NCBI RefSeq assembly: GCF_000718015.1
Contig: NZ_JODY01000008.1
Location: forward strand, 163,543 to 227,542
DNA from: Streptomyces catenulae
GTDB lineage: Bacteria > Actinomycetota > Actinomycetes > Streptomycetales > Streptomycetaceae
Reading direction: 5' to 3'
DNA length: 64,000 bases
Positions 33,771 to 42,231 of this stretch are shown piece after piece; positions within the stretch are counted from its first letter, which is position 1; every line of letters starts with the position of its first letter. The notes beneath the pieces were generated by a model. It saw nothing but the letters and a program-made list of their open reading frames with translations. It made no database searches and had not been told where the DNA came from. The translations under genes and the position numbers were made by a program.

Positions 33771-35561
33771 TCAGAACGTGTAGTCGTCGTTGACCTTCAT
33801 ACAGGCCTTGTCGTCCTTGCCGTTGAGCGAGCTGCTGTTCTTCGGCGCCTTGCCGGAGTCGTCGCTGCTCCCGGCGGACTTCGGGTAGACGGTGCCGGTG
33901 CGCCAGTCGCCGCCGACGATCAGCCGCAGCCCCCCGGCCGAACTGCTCTCCCGCACCGCGCTCTTCGGCAGCCCGGCGTCCTTCGCCAGCGCCAGCGCAT
34001 CGCCCCGCAGCTTCTTGTCGCTGTACTCGACGGTGGTGTCCGCCTGGCTGATCAGCTGCGAGTCGGTACCCGCGGCGGTGTACCCGAGCTGCGCGAGATG
34101 CTGCTGCACCACGGCGGCGCGGCCGGGGGCCGGACCGAGGACGGTGCTCTGGGTGCCGTTCTGGACGACGACGTGCAGCTGGTCCTTGGCCATCGACGGC
34201 TTCGGGTCCGCCGCCTTCTTCTTGCCGGTGTCCTTGCCGTCCAGCCCGGTGTCGTTGCGGAGCAGCGCGAACGTCTGCTCCGCCTCGACCGGCTTCGGGA
34301 GCACGTACTTCTCACCGGGTCCGTACACCCACGGCATGGTGATCATCGTGATCCGCCCGGTGGGCACCTCACGGAGCTGGCCCGCCAGGTCGTAGAGCTT
34401 CATGGGGGTGCCCAGCTCGTCGTCGACGGTGAGCGCCTTGGTCGCCGCCTCGGCGAGGTCGCGGAGCTTGCCCGGGTCGGTGAGCTTGGTGCCCGACTTG
34501 AGCTGACGGACCATCGAGTTCATGTACATGTGCTGGGCGTTGGCCCGCCCGATGTCGGTGTTGTCCTCGAAGCCGTAGCGGGTCCGCAGCCACTGGAGCG
34601 CCTGGACGCCCTTGATGGAGTGGGTGCCCTTGGTGAGCTTCAGCCCGCTGCCGTGGCCGTCGCTGCGGTTGTGCGAGTAGATGTTCTTGTCCACACAGAC
34701 GGGGACGCCGCCGATGGCGTCGGCCATGTCCACCACACCGCCGAAGTCGACCATCATGAAGTGGTCGATGTAGACGCCGGTCAGCTCTTTCCAGGTGGCG
34801 ACGGTGCAGCCCGGACCGCCGTGCTGGAGCGACTGGTTGATGGGCGCGGTGTCCTGCGGATAGACATGGCCGTCGTCCGGGTCGGTGCACTTGGGGATCG
34901 GCACGCGGGTGTCGCGCGGGATCGACATCACCGACATGTTGCTGCGGTCCGCCGAGACGTGCAGCAGCATCTGGACGTCGCCCAGCGGCTTGCGGTCGCG
35001 GTCCTCCGCGGCGCCGCCCAACTCGATGTTCTTGTCGTTGTTCCGGCCGTCGGACCCGATCAGCAGGATGTTCAGCGGCGTCTGCCCGAACGCGTTCGGC
35101 TCCGGCTTGCGCAGCCCGCTGTCACCGAGATCCAGCTTGTCCTTACGGATGTTGTCGGTGAGGTGCTGGTAGTAGAGGTATCCCGCCCCGGCGCCGCCGA
35201 CGAGCAGGAAGCCCAGGCCCAGCGCCGTCCAGCGCAGGGCACGGCTCTTGCGGCGGCGTCGCCGTCCGCCGGAGGCTTCGGCGGCCTTGCGCCGTCCCCC
35301 GCGTCCCCCTTTGCCGCCTCGGGCGGCGGCCCTGGGGCTCTTCCCGTCGGCGGTGTCACCGGACTGGTCGCTCTTGCCGTCGCCGGCGCCGTTCGCGGAC
35401 ACGGCGTCGGCGCCGGGTATCCAGCCGGGGGCGTCCGGCGGCGGGCCGGACTCCTCGTAGAGGCTGTCGTCCCAGCCCAACTGCTCTGCTTCCGGCTGCT
35501 GTTGGTCGCTTCCGGACCGGCGTCGGCGCGGTCGCTCGCCGCGCACACTGCTCTGCCGCAT
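33771..35561 (-). CDS. LCP family protein with LytR_C domain (long form)
   Basis: A 596-residue transferase. ~105-residue Arg/Gly/Ala-rich cytoplasmic head, TM (ALRWTALGLGFLLVGGAGAG), LCP core (NILLIGSDGRNN, VSADRSNMSVMSIPRDTRVPIP, VYIDHFMMVDFGGVVDMADAIGG, ALQWLRTRYGFEDNTDIGRANAQ) and a LytR_C domain (LHVVVQNGTQ onward). AAAGGG serves ATG 35561. Followed upstream in the same direction by another LCP gene after 69 bp, so the two are probably an operon. Confidence 0.92.
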   Translation of the reverse strand: MRQSSVRGERPRRRRSGSDQQQPEAEQLGWDDSLYEESGPPPDAPGWIPGADAVSANGAGDGKSDQSGDTADGKSPRAAARGGKGGRGGRRKAAEASGGRRRRRKSRALRWTALGLGFLLVGGAGAGYLYYQHLTDNIRKDKLDLGDSGLRKPEPNAFGQTPLNILLIGSDGRNNDKNIELGGAAEDRDRKPLGDVQMLLHVSADRSNMSVMSIPRDTRVPIPKCTDPDDGHVYPQDTAPINQSLQHGGPGCTVATWKELTGVYIDHFMMVDFGGVVDMADAIGGVPVCVDKNIYSHNRSDGHGSGLKLTKGTHSIKGVQALQWLRTRYGFEDNTDIGRANAQHMYMNSMVRQLKSGTKLTDPGKLRDLAEAATKALTVDDELGTPMKLYDLAGQLREVPTGRITMITMPWVYGPGEKYVLPKPVEAEQTFALLRNDTGLDGKDTGKKKAADPKPSMAKDQLHVVVQNGTQSTVLGPAPGRAAVVQQHLAQLGYTAAGTDSQLISQADTTVEYSDKKLRGDALALAKDAGLPKSAVRESSSAGGLRLIVGGDWRTGTVYPKSAGSSDDSGKAPKNSSSLNGKDDKACMKVNDDYTF

Positions 35562-35630
35562 CGGGCCCTTTCCCCGGGTCGGTAAATGGTGCGCTCGGCG
35601 CCTGTGCGGGGCGGCCGCTGCTCGTTCAGG

Positions 35631-37379
35631 TCACTTGGCGCAGACGTTCTTGTCATCTGCATTGACGTTCTGCACGCCGTCCGGGGTTTCGGTCGGCGCC
35701 TCAATAGGGGTTCCGGGGGCGGTGAAGTCCTTGCCGAGGGTCAGCTTCATCGGCACCCGGTCACCGGCGTCCGTGGTGGACTCCTTGAGCGCGCTCTTCG
35801 GCAGACCCATCCAGTCGGCCAAAGTGGCGGCCTGGTCGGCCTGGTTGGGGGCGTACTCAAGGCGGGTGGTGGCCAGCTTCGCCGGTGCGTTGCCCGCGTT
35901 GGTGGAGAGCTTGGCGGCCTTCACGTTCTGCAGCCAGTCCACGCTCTCCTGCGCCGCGCCCAGCGGTCCGCCGCCGTTCATGACGTCGACGCGGACCAGC
36001 TCCGGCGGCGCCTTCTTCACCGGTGCCTTCTTCTTCCCCTTCCCCTTGCCCTTCTTCGCGAGCATGTGGTCGGCCTGAACCATCTTGAACAGCGGTTCGG
36101 CCTTGCTCTTGTCGAGTATGACGGTGGCGGCGTCCTCGGGGTTGTCCAGGACGGGCACAGTGGCGAAGGTAATTTTGTCGATGTCGACCTGCTTGAGGTC
36201 GGTCCCCAGATCGAGCAGCTTCTTCGCGCTGCCGATACCGGTGTCCACGGTCAGCGCCTTGGTCGCCGCCTGGCTGATGTCGTAGAGCTTGGACGGGCTG
36301 CTGAACGCGTCCGACTTGATCTTCCGGATCATCGAGCTGAGGAACTGCTGCTGGAGCTCGATCCGGCTGAGGTCGCTGCCGAAGCCGACGGTGTGCCGGG
36401 TACGGACGAACGCCAGCGCCTGCTCGCCCTTGACGATGTGCCGTCCGGCCTTCAACTTCAGATGCGACTTGGGGTCGTTGATGTCCTTCGCGGCGCAGAC
36501 CTCCACGCCGTTGACCGCCTCGGACAGCTGCTTGACGGCGTTGAAGTCGGCCATCATGAAGTGATTGATCTTCAGGCCGGTCATCTGCTCGACCGTCCGC
36601 CAGGTGCAGCCGGGGTCCCGGCCCTCCTGCCCCAGGCTGGTGTTGAACCGCACGCCGTTCTGCCCGGGGATGTCCTTCGTCGAGCCGTCCTTCTGCTTCG
36701 TCGGGCAGGACGGGATGTTGGTGATGATGTCGCGCGGGATGCTCAACGCGGTCGCGTTCGTACGGTCCTTGGAGACGTGCATCAGGATCGTGGTGTCCGC
36801 GTGCCCGACGCTGCCGTCGTCGCCGTAGCCCTCGTTGCCCTTGCCCGAGCGGGCGTCGGTGCCGATGATCAGGATGTTCACCGGGCCGTCGGAGACCGCG
36901 TCGTTCTCGATGCCGACGTCGACCTTGGCGATGTTCCCGTTGAGCTGCTGGTAGAGGTAGAACACCCCGCCGCCGCCCGCCAGCACCACGAAGCCGAGCA
37001 CCCCGGACGTCCACAGGAGCGCCTTGCGCCGCCCGGACTTCTTCGGCTTGCCCTTGCGGCGGCCGGAGGTCGCGGGCCCGGAGCCGTTGCGGGCGGCCTT
37101 ACGGGCGGCGGCGCGGCCACCGGGGCGCGGGGCGTCCTGCGCGGCGGCGGAGCGGCGGTCGCGCTGCGTCGGCAGTTCGCGGGTGTCGGTGTCGCCGTGC
37201 GGTGCGGTGGGGGCGCGCCGGGAGCGTCTGGGGGAGGGGTCGGGGGCCGCCGGTTCGGGGGCTGCCGGTTCGGGTGCGGCATCGAGCCGCAGCTCGTACT
37301 TACCGGTACTGGGGTTGAGTACCCACTGATCGGCGGGGTCGACGTTGTCCCCCGCCCGCCCACGGCCTTGCGCGTCCAC
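35631..37379 (-). CDS. LCP family protein with LytR_C domain
   Basis: A 582-residue transferase. Head begins VDAQGRGRAGDNVDPADQW followed by Arg/Pro-rich sequence, TM (ALLWTSGVLGFVVLAGGGG), LCP core (NILIIGTDARSGKG, TILMHVSKDRTNATALSIPRDI, LAFVRTRHTVGFGSDLSRIELQQ), then LytR_C (LVRVDVMNGGGP). I prefer GTG 37379, with GGAGG 12 bases before it; ATG 37391 sits directly on that GGAGG and GTG 37430 has no site. Upstream partner of the 33771 gene. Confidence 0.88.
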   Translation of the reverse strand: MDAQGRGRAGDNVDPADQWVLNPSTGKYELRLDAAPEPAAPEPAAPDPSPRRSRRAPTAPHGDTDTRELPTQRDRRSAAAQDAPRPGGRAAARKAARNGSGPATSGRRKGKPKKSGRRKALLWTSGVLGFVVLAGGGGVFYLYQQLNGNIAKVDVGIENDAVSDGPVNILIIGTDARSGKGNEGYGDDGSVGHADTTILMHVSKDRTNATALSIPRDIITNIPSCPTKQKDGSTKDIPGQNGVRFNTSLGQEGRDPGCTWRTVEQMTGLKINHFMMADFNAVKQLSEAVNGVEVCAAKDINDPKSHLKLKAGRHIVKGEQALAFVRTRHTVGFGSDLSRIELQQQFLSSMIRKIKSDAFSSPSKLYDISQAATKALTVDTGIGSAKKLLDLGTDLKQVDIDKITFATVPVLDNPEDAATVILDKSKAEPLFKMVQADHMLAKKGKGKGKKKAPVKKAPPELVRVDVMNGGGPLGAAQESVDWLQNVKAAKLSTNAGNAPAKLATTRLEYAPNQADQAATLADWMGLPKSALKESTTDAGDRVPMKLTLGKDFTAPGTPIEAPTETPDGVQNVNADDKNVCAK

Positions 37380-38604
37380 GGTGCCCTGCATCCTCCGTCG
37401 GTGCCACGCGGCGCCTCCCCTCGGGCGCACGGTCGGACCTGTGTTTCACGTTCGTTCGTCCGGCTGGTCTGCGGACCGGATCACTCACACTATCCGCCAA
37501 GTTCAGCGCGGAACGCCGCCCGTGACAAATTCCACTTCCCTACAACTGGGCAATCCGCCCAATCCATTCGACTCGTTGGCAGGACCTTTGCGGCATTTTT
37601 ATTCGCAGATCCCGCGCGCTGCGGTGACCGCGGGAATGGGCGGCCACGAAGGTGTCGGCGGCGCAGGGGAACTGGCCGTCTTCTCACCGGAGGATGCCGT
37701 ATCCGAGGCGTTCGGTGAAGAGGTGTGACCGGAGTTGCCGAAGTCGCCCGCGCCGCCGGACGGCGCGGCGGCGGGCGCCGGAAGGCCCCGGTTCGGCGCG
37801 GGGAAGGGCTGGTCGGCGGCGGGTGCGGCGACCGGTCGCGGGTGGCGTCGCCGGAGTACCCGGTACCCGGCGCGGTCATGAACTACGTGTGTCCGGCGGG
37901 AATGGCGCGCATGCCGCGGACCAATTCGTGGAGACCGGTGAGGGAAGCCGGTGCCTTGTCGGCGGTGCGGAACTCGTGACGGCTTCCGGCAACGGATAGT
38001 GCCGGGCGGATTGCGCAGCACACCATTGCTCTGCACTTTCTTCACACGGGGGTCAAGGAACTGCTGTGGGTGTTCCATACGCTGCGTGGCACTTCCGTTA
38101 CCGGGACTCTTGCGGGCGCGGACAAATCCACGGGCTTCTTCGCCGTACGGATCTGCCGCCCGGCTCGGGATGCCGCCTCGCACCCGCCGGTCGTGGTCCG
38201 GTCGCGAAAGGGCGCGGCGGAACGGTGTCCGGGCGGTGGAGACCGATTCGCCGCGCCCTTCTCCGGTTGCTGCCTGTGCGGCACTGTCGGCGTGGACGGT
38301 GCCGCTGAGCTGCGCGTACGGCGCGACGGATCTGCCGCCCGGCTCGGGATGCCGCCTCGCGCCCGCCGGTCGTGGACCGGTCGCGAAAGGGCGCGGCGGA
38401 ACGGTGTCCGGGCGGCGGAGACCGATTCGCCGCGCCCTTCTCCGGTCGCTGCCTGTGCGGCACCGTCGGCGTGGACGGTGCCGCTGAGCTGCGCGTACGG
38501 CGCGGGGCGGGGCGTGCGGGGGCGTACGCGGGGGAGTGCGGGAGCGTGCGTCGGGGCGCGCTCCGGCGCCCGGCCGCACCGGCCGGGGGGCGGCCGGGCG
38601 GTGG
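37380..38604. other. Gene-poor 1.2-kb interval
   Basis: No open frame here has a convincing start, ribosome site and protein-like composition on either strand. 37505-37600 is less GC-rich and may hold the LCP promoter. The right half contains a 179-bp tandem duplication. A decayed gene is possible. Confidence 0.55.
38149..38506. repeat. 179-bp tandem duplication
   Basis: The sequence starting GGATCTGCCGCCCGGCTCGG at 38149 recurs at 38328 with about five differences. The period, 179, is not a multiple of three, so it would shift any reading frame. It lies in the gene-poor interval before the TIGR03089 gene. Confidence 0.9.
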
Positions 38605-39369
38605 TCAGAGCGCGGCGGACGGCGCCTGGAAGGTGATCTGTTCGCTCCGCGCGCGGGCCGCGGCGGCGGTCTCGTCCAGCTGCTCCGCATGGCGGCAGAG
38701 CACCACCGAACCGCCGGTGGCCAGCGGTGCGTACAGCCCGTAGGACAGGCCCGGCCAGCCGTCGTACGCCAGGCTCGACAGCACCCGGGGCGCGGTCGGC
38801 ATCCCGGCGGCGCGGGCGTCGGCCAGCGCCCGGTCGACGACCTCGGCGCCGGTCAGCTCCTCACCGTCCACGGAGAGCGCGGGATCGTCCGCGGCCACCG
38901 GGGCGAACGGCGCGAAGCGGTCGCCCTGGGACGGCACCTCCACCGCGTAGTCGGCGAACCCGGCGGGCGCCTGCGGGAACCGGCCGCCCAGCGGGCGCAG
39001 GGCCAGCGCCACCCGCTCGCCGGTGCAGGCGCGCGCGGTCTCCAGCCGGTCCGGGCCGCTGACCACCACATCGGCGGCGGCCGGATCACCGTCGACGTCG
39101 ACCAGCACCCCCACGGACGAGGCGGCCACCAGCCACACCGCGGTCTGCCAGTGGGCGGGCAGCAGCAGCGCGAGGCGGTCGCCGGGTCCGGCGGCCAGAT
39201 CGCCCTGGAGGTAGTTGGCGGTCTTCGCCACCCAGTTGGCGAAGGTCGCGACGGACAGCTCCACGCGCTCACCGGTGGCGTCGTCGTAGAAGGTCACGAG
39301 GGGGCGGGCCGGATCCGCGGCGAGCGCGGAACGCAGCAGGCCGGCGGGGGTGCGTTCGGTGGCGTTCAC
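38605..39369 (-). CDS. TIGR03089 family protein (AMP-binding-like, partial acyl-adenylate fold)
   Basis: A 254-residue protein resembling the N-terminal part of acyl-CoA synthetases (LVTFYDDATGERVELSVATF, NWVAKTANYLQGDL, LALLLPAHWQTAVWLVAASSVG). It lacks the P-loop-like TSGTTG motif and the C-terminal domain, as is usual for this actinobacterial family. Start is GTG 39369, six bases after a minus-strand TACCCT hexamer (39376-39381) and without a ribosome site, so probably leaderless. Function unknown; divergent from manC. Confidence 0.85.
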   Translation of the reverse strand: MNATERTPAGLLRSALAADPARPLVTFYDDATGERVELSVATFANWVAKTANYLQGDLAAGPGDRLALLLPAHWQTAVWLVAASSVGVLVDVDGDPAAADVVVSGPDRLETARACTGERVALALRPLGGRFPQAPAGFADYAVEVPSQGDRFAPFAPVAADDPALSVDGEELTGAEVVDRALADARAAGMPTAPRVLSSLAYDGWPGLSYGLYAPLATGGSVVLCRHAEQLDETAAAARARSEQITFQAPSAAL

Positions 39370-39785
39370 GGTCGCAGGGTACGGGACCGGTCCGGGCGGA
39401 GCCGGGCCCGTGGGGGAGGGGACGGCGCTCCCCGAGAGCGGCGGCCCGGTCCCGTACGGGGGCGCCGCGGACCCGTGGGGGACGGGCCGTCAACCCGTAC
39501 GGGACGGCGGCGGACCCCTACGGGACGGACGTCGGCCCGTACGGGTGCCGACGCGGTGTCAGCGGGCGCGGGGCGCGGCGGTGGTGACGGCATTCCCGTC
39601 CGGGCGGGCGTCCGGGGCGCGGGGGCGCGGGCCCGGGGCGCGCCCGGCCGCCCGTCGCGCCGGTGGCGCCGGGCCCGGTAACACCGCACGTCACCCCGTA
39701 CGCCGCCCCCGGGCCGGGCCGCGGAACCGTCTGCCTACACTGGTCGGCCGATCGGCCGACCCCAGCAGGAAGCAGAGACGACAAG
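39370..39785. promoter_or_regulatory. Divergent TIGR03089/manC region with CCCGTACGGG palindromes
   Basis: A 416-bp gap. CCCGTACGGG occurs at 39451, 39494 and 39536. TACCCT for the minus gene is at 39376-39381 and TACACT for manC at 39736-39741. No gene is supported. Confidence 0.55.
39742..39761. promoter_or_regulatory. Perfect 20-bp palindrome at the manC start point
   Basis: GGTCGGCCGATCGGCCGACC is its own reverse complement and begins directly after the TACACT -10 hexamer (39736-39741), so it covers the predicted transcription start. It could be an operator or a 5'-end hairpin of the manC mRNA. Confidence 0.5.
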
Positions 39786-40868
39786 GTGACTGAAGCGATC
39801 CTCCTGGTCGGCGGCAAGGGCACGAGGTTGCGCCCGCTGACGGTGCATACGCCCAAACCGATGGTCCCGGCGGCCGGTGTGCCGTTCCTGACCCACCAGT
39901 TGGCGCGGGCCCGCGCCGCGGGCGTCGAGCACATCGTCCTCGCCACGTCCTACCTCGCCGAGGTCTTCGAACCGCACTTCGGCGACGGCTCCGACCTGGG
40001 CCTGCACCTGGAGTACGTGACGGAGGAGGAGCCGCTGGGCACCGGCGGCGCGATCCGCAACGTCGCCTCCCGGCTCCACTCCGCCCCCGGCGACCCGGTC
40101 CTCATCTTCAACGGCGACATCCTCACCGGGCTCGACATCCCCGCGCTCGTCGACACCCACCGCACCAGCGGCGCCGATGTCTCGCTGCACCTGTCCCGGG
40201 TCGAGGACCCGCGCGCCTACGGGCTGGTGCCCACCGACGGCTCCGGCCGCGTCACCGCCTTCCTGGAGAAGCCGCAGACGCCGGAGGAGATCGTCACCGA
40301 CCAGATCAACGCCGGGGCGTACGTCTTCAACCGCTCGGTCATCGACACCATCCCGGCGGACCGCCCGGTCTCCGTCGAGCGCGAGACCTTCCCCGGACTG
40401 CTCGCCGACGGCGCCCACCTCCAGGGCATGGTCGACTCCACCTACTGGCTCGACCTGGGCACCCCGCAGGCGTTCGTCCGCGGCTCCGCCGACCTCGTCC
40501 TGGGCCGCGCCCCCTCCCCGGCGGTGCCCGGCCGCTGCGGGGAGCGCCTGGTGCTGGACACCGCGCGGGTCGCCGCGGACGCCAAGCTCACCGGCGGCAC
40601 CGTCGCCGGACCGGGCAGCCGGATCGGCGCCGGGGCGCGGGTCGAGGGCAGCACGGTGCTGCGCGACGCGGTGATCGAGGAGGGCGCGGTGGTGCGCGAC
40701 TCGCTGATCGGGGCGGGCGCCCGGATCGGCGCCCGGACGGTCCTGGACGGCGCAGTTATCGGCGACGGCGCGGTCATCGGCGCCGACAACGAACTCCGCG
40801 ACGGCATCCGCGTCTGGTGCGACGCGCACCTCCCGGACGGGTCGGTGCGGTTCTCCTCGGACCAGTAG
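39786..40868 (+). CDS. manC: Mannose-1-phosphate guanylyltransferase / NDP-sugar pyrophosphorylase
   Basis: Forms GDP-mannose (or a related NDP-sugar) from mannose-1-phosphate and GTP. The 360-residue product has the nucleotidyltransferase domain (AILLVGGKGTRLRPLTVHTPKPM, YVTEEEPLGTGGAIRNV, ILIFNGDILTGLDI, FLEKPQTPEE). A C-terminal left-handed beta-helix of hexapeptide repeats follows (IGAGARVEGSTVLRDAVIEEGAVV). Start GTG 39786. With manB (55084) and manA (58516) it completes the mannose activation route used for protein O-mannosylation and mannolipids. Confidence 0.88.
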   Translation: MTEAILLVGGKGTRLRPLTVHTPKPMVPAAGVPFLTHQLARARAAGVEHIVLATSYLAEVFEPHFGDGSDLGLHLEYVTEEEPLGTGGAIRNVASRLHSAPGDPVLIFNGDILTGLDIPALVDTHRTSGADVSLHLSRVEDPRAYGLVPTDGSGRVTAFLEKPQTPEEIVTDQINAGAYVFNRSVIDTIPADRPVSVERETFPGLLADGAHLQGMVDSTYWLDLGTPQAFVRGSADLVLGRAPSPAVPGRCGERLVLDTARVAADAKLTGGTVAGPGSRIGAGARVEGSTVLRDAVIEEGAVVRDSLIGAGARIGARTVLDGAVIGDGAVIGADNELRDGIRVWCDAHLPDGSVRFSSDQ

Positions 40869-41169
40869 GGGTTCTTCCCGGACCCGTAGGGGAGGAGCCC
40901 GGACCCGTGGGGTCCGGGCTCCGGCCATGTCAGGGCCCGGGGCCGGTCCCGGAGGGAATCGCGCCGGACCCGTACGGGGAGGGCGCCGCTCCCGCGGGGC
41001 ATCCCGGGGCGCCGGGCCCCCGCCTCCGCCGGGCCCCCGCCTCCGCCGGGCCCCCGCCTCCGCCGGGCCCTCGCCTCCGTAGGGCCGCCGCCGGGTCCGG
41101 GAAGGCGTCCCGCCCGTCGCCCGCACCACGTCCGCCCCCGCTGTCACCCCCATCGCCTACGCTGGCGAG
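40869..41169. repeat. Intergenic stretch with four 17-bp tandem repeats
   Basis: GCCGGGCCCCCGCCTCC is repeated four times at 41011-41078, the last copy with one change. Upstream, 40866-40920 contains GGACCCGTAGGGG-type half-palindromes that can fold as a terminator for manC. CCCGTACGGG stands at 40969. No gene. Confidence 0.75.
41158..41169 (+). promoter_or_regulatory. Probable -10 (TACGCT) of a leaderless glycosylase gene
   Basis: TACGCT ends six bases before ATG 41170 and is identical to the hexamer before purK. No ribosome site is visible. Confidence 0.5.
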
Positions 41170-42075
41170 ATGCCCACCCGTACCTGGGTGCCGCCCGGCC
41201 CCTACGATCTGCACCGCACGCTCGGCGTGCTGGGGCGCGGGCCCGGTGATCCCGCGTTCGCGGTGCGCGGCGGCGAGATCTGGCGGGCCAGCCGCACCCC
41301 GCAGGGGCCCGGCACGCTCCGGCTGGCGGCCCGGCCCGCCGACGGCGCGGTCGCGGCCGAGGCGTGGGGCCCCGGCGCCGACTGGCTGCTGGAGCGGCTG
41401 CCCGCACTCCTCGGCGCCGACGACGACCCGGAGGCGTTCACCCCGCGCCACCGCCTCGTCCACGCCGCCCACCGCCGCCACCGCGGCGTCCGCCTCGCGC
41501 GTACGGGGCTGGTCCTGGAGTCGCTGATCCCCTCCGTCCTGGAGCAGAAGGTCACCAGCGACGAGGCGTACCGCGCCTGGCGGCTGCTGCTCCGGCGGCA
41601 CGGCGAGCCGGCCCCCGGCCCCTGGGACCGGCTGCGGGTGATGCCCGATCCGCGCGGCTGGGCCCTGATCCCGTCCTGGGAGTGGCACCGCGCGGGCGTC
41701 GACGCCAAGCGCTCCGACACGATCGTGCGCGCCGCGCGGGTCGCCCGGCGGCTGGAGGAGGCCGCCGCGATGGAGTTGACCGACGCCACCCGCAGGCTCT
41801 GCGCGGTCCCCGGCATCGGCCCGTGGACCGCCGCCGAGACGCTGCAACGCGTCCTCGGCGCCCCGGACGCGCTCACCCTCGGCGACCTCCATCTGCCGAA
41901 GATCGTCGGCTATGCGCTCACCGGCCGCCGGGGCACCACCGACGCGGAGATGCTCGACCTCCTCACGCCGTACGCGGGCCAGCGGCACCGCGCGACCCGG
42001 CTGATCCTGCTCTCCGGCACGGTCCCGCCACGCCGCGCCCCGCGCTTCCCCGTCGGCGACATCGCCCGCCTGTGA
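41170..42075 (+). CDS. AlkA-like DNA-3-methyladenine glycosylase (HhH-GPD)
   Basis: Base-excision glycosylase removing alkylated purines. In the 301-residue product an N-terminal AlkA-N-like domain precedes the HhH-GPD domain. LVLESLIPSVLEQKVTSDEAYRAWR is the HhH lead helix, LCAVPGIGPWTAAETLQRVLG the hairpin, and DALTLGDLHLPK includes the catalytic aspartate. The ATG follows a TACGCT hexamer by six bases. It converges on fbiB across a hairpin. Confidence 0.9.
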   Translation: MPTRTWVPPGPYDLHRTLGVLGRGPGDPAFAVRGGEIWRASRTPQGPGTLRLAARPADGAVAAEAWGPGADWLLERLPALLGADDDPEAFTPRHRLVHAAHRRHRGVRLARTGLVLESLIPSVLEQKVTSDEAYRAWRLLLRRHGEPAPGPWDRLRVMPDPRGWALIPSWEWHRAGVDAKRSDTIVRAARVARRLEEAAAMELTDATRRLCAVPGIGPWTAAETLQRVLGAPDALTLGDLHLPKIVGYALTGRRGTTDAEMLDLLTPYAGQRHRATRLILLSGTVPPRRAPRFPVGDIARL

Positions 42076-42123
42076 CCCACGGGCGGCGGCGGGGGAAGCG
42101 GCGCACCCGTGAGCGGACGGTGA

Positions 42124-42179
42124 ACCCGTAAGGGGCGCGCCCCCGGCCCCTACGGACCGGAGGCGCGCCCCTCACGGGT
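42124..42179. terminator. Bidirectional terminator, glycosylase / fbiB
   Basis: ACCCGTAAGGGGCGCGCC (42124-42141) pairs with GGCGCGCCCCTCACGGGT (42162-42179) with one mismatch across a 20-base loop. It lies between convergent genes. Confidence 0.8.
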
Positions 42180-42231
42180 CGCCCCGGAGGCGCACGCCCC
42201 GCTCAGCGCACCTCGATTCACCGCACCCCGC

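Noticed and set aside
38149..38506. CRISPR array
   Set aside because: Two adjacent 179-bp copies without spacers and no cas genes; none of the other tandem repeats has repeat-spacer structure either.
37599..38690. A 363-codon minus-strand frame in the gene-poor interval
   Set aside because: Low-complexity Arg/Pro translation, no start signals, and interrupted by the 179-bp duplication whose period shifts the frame.
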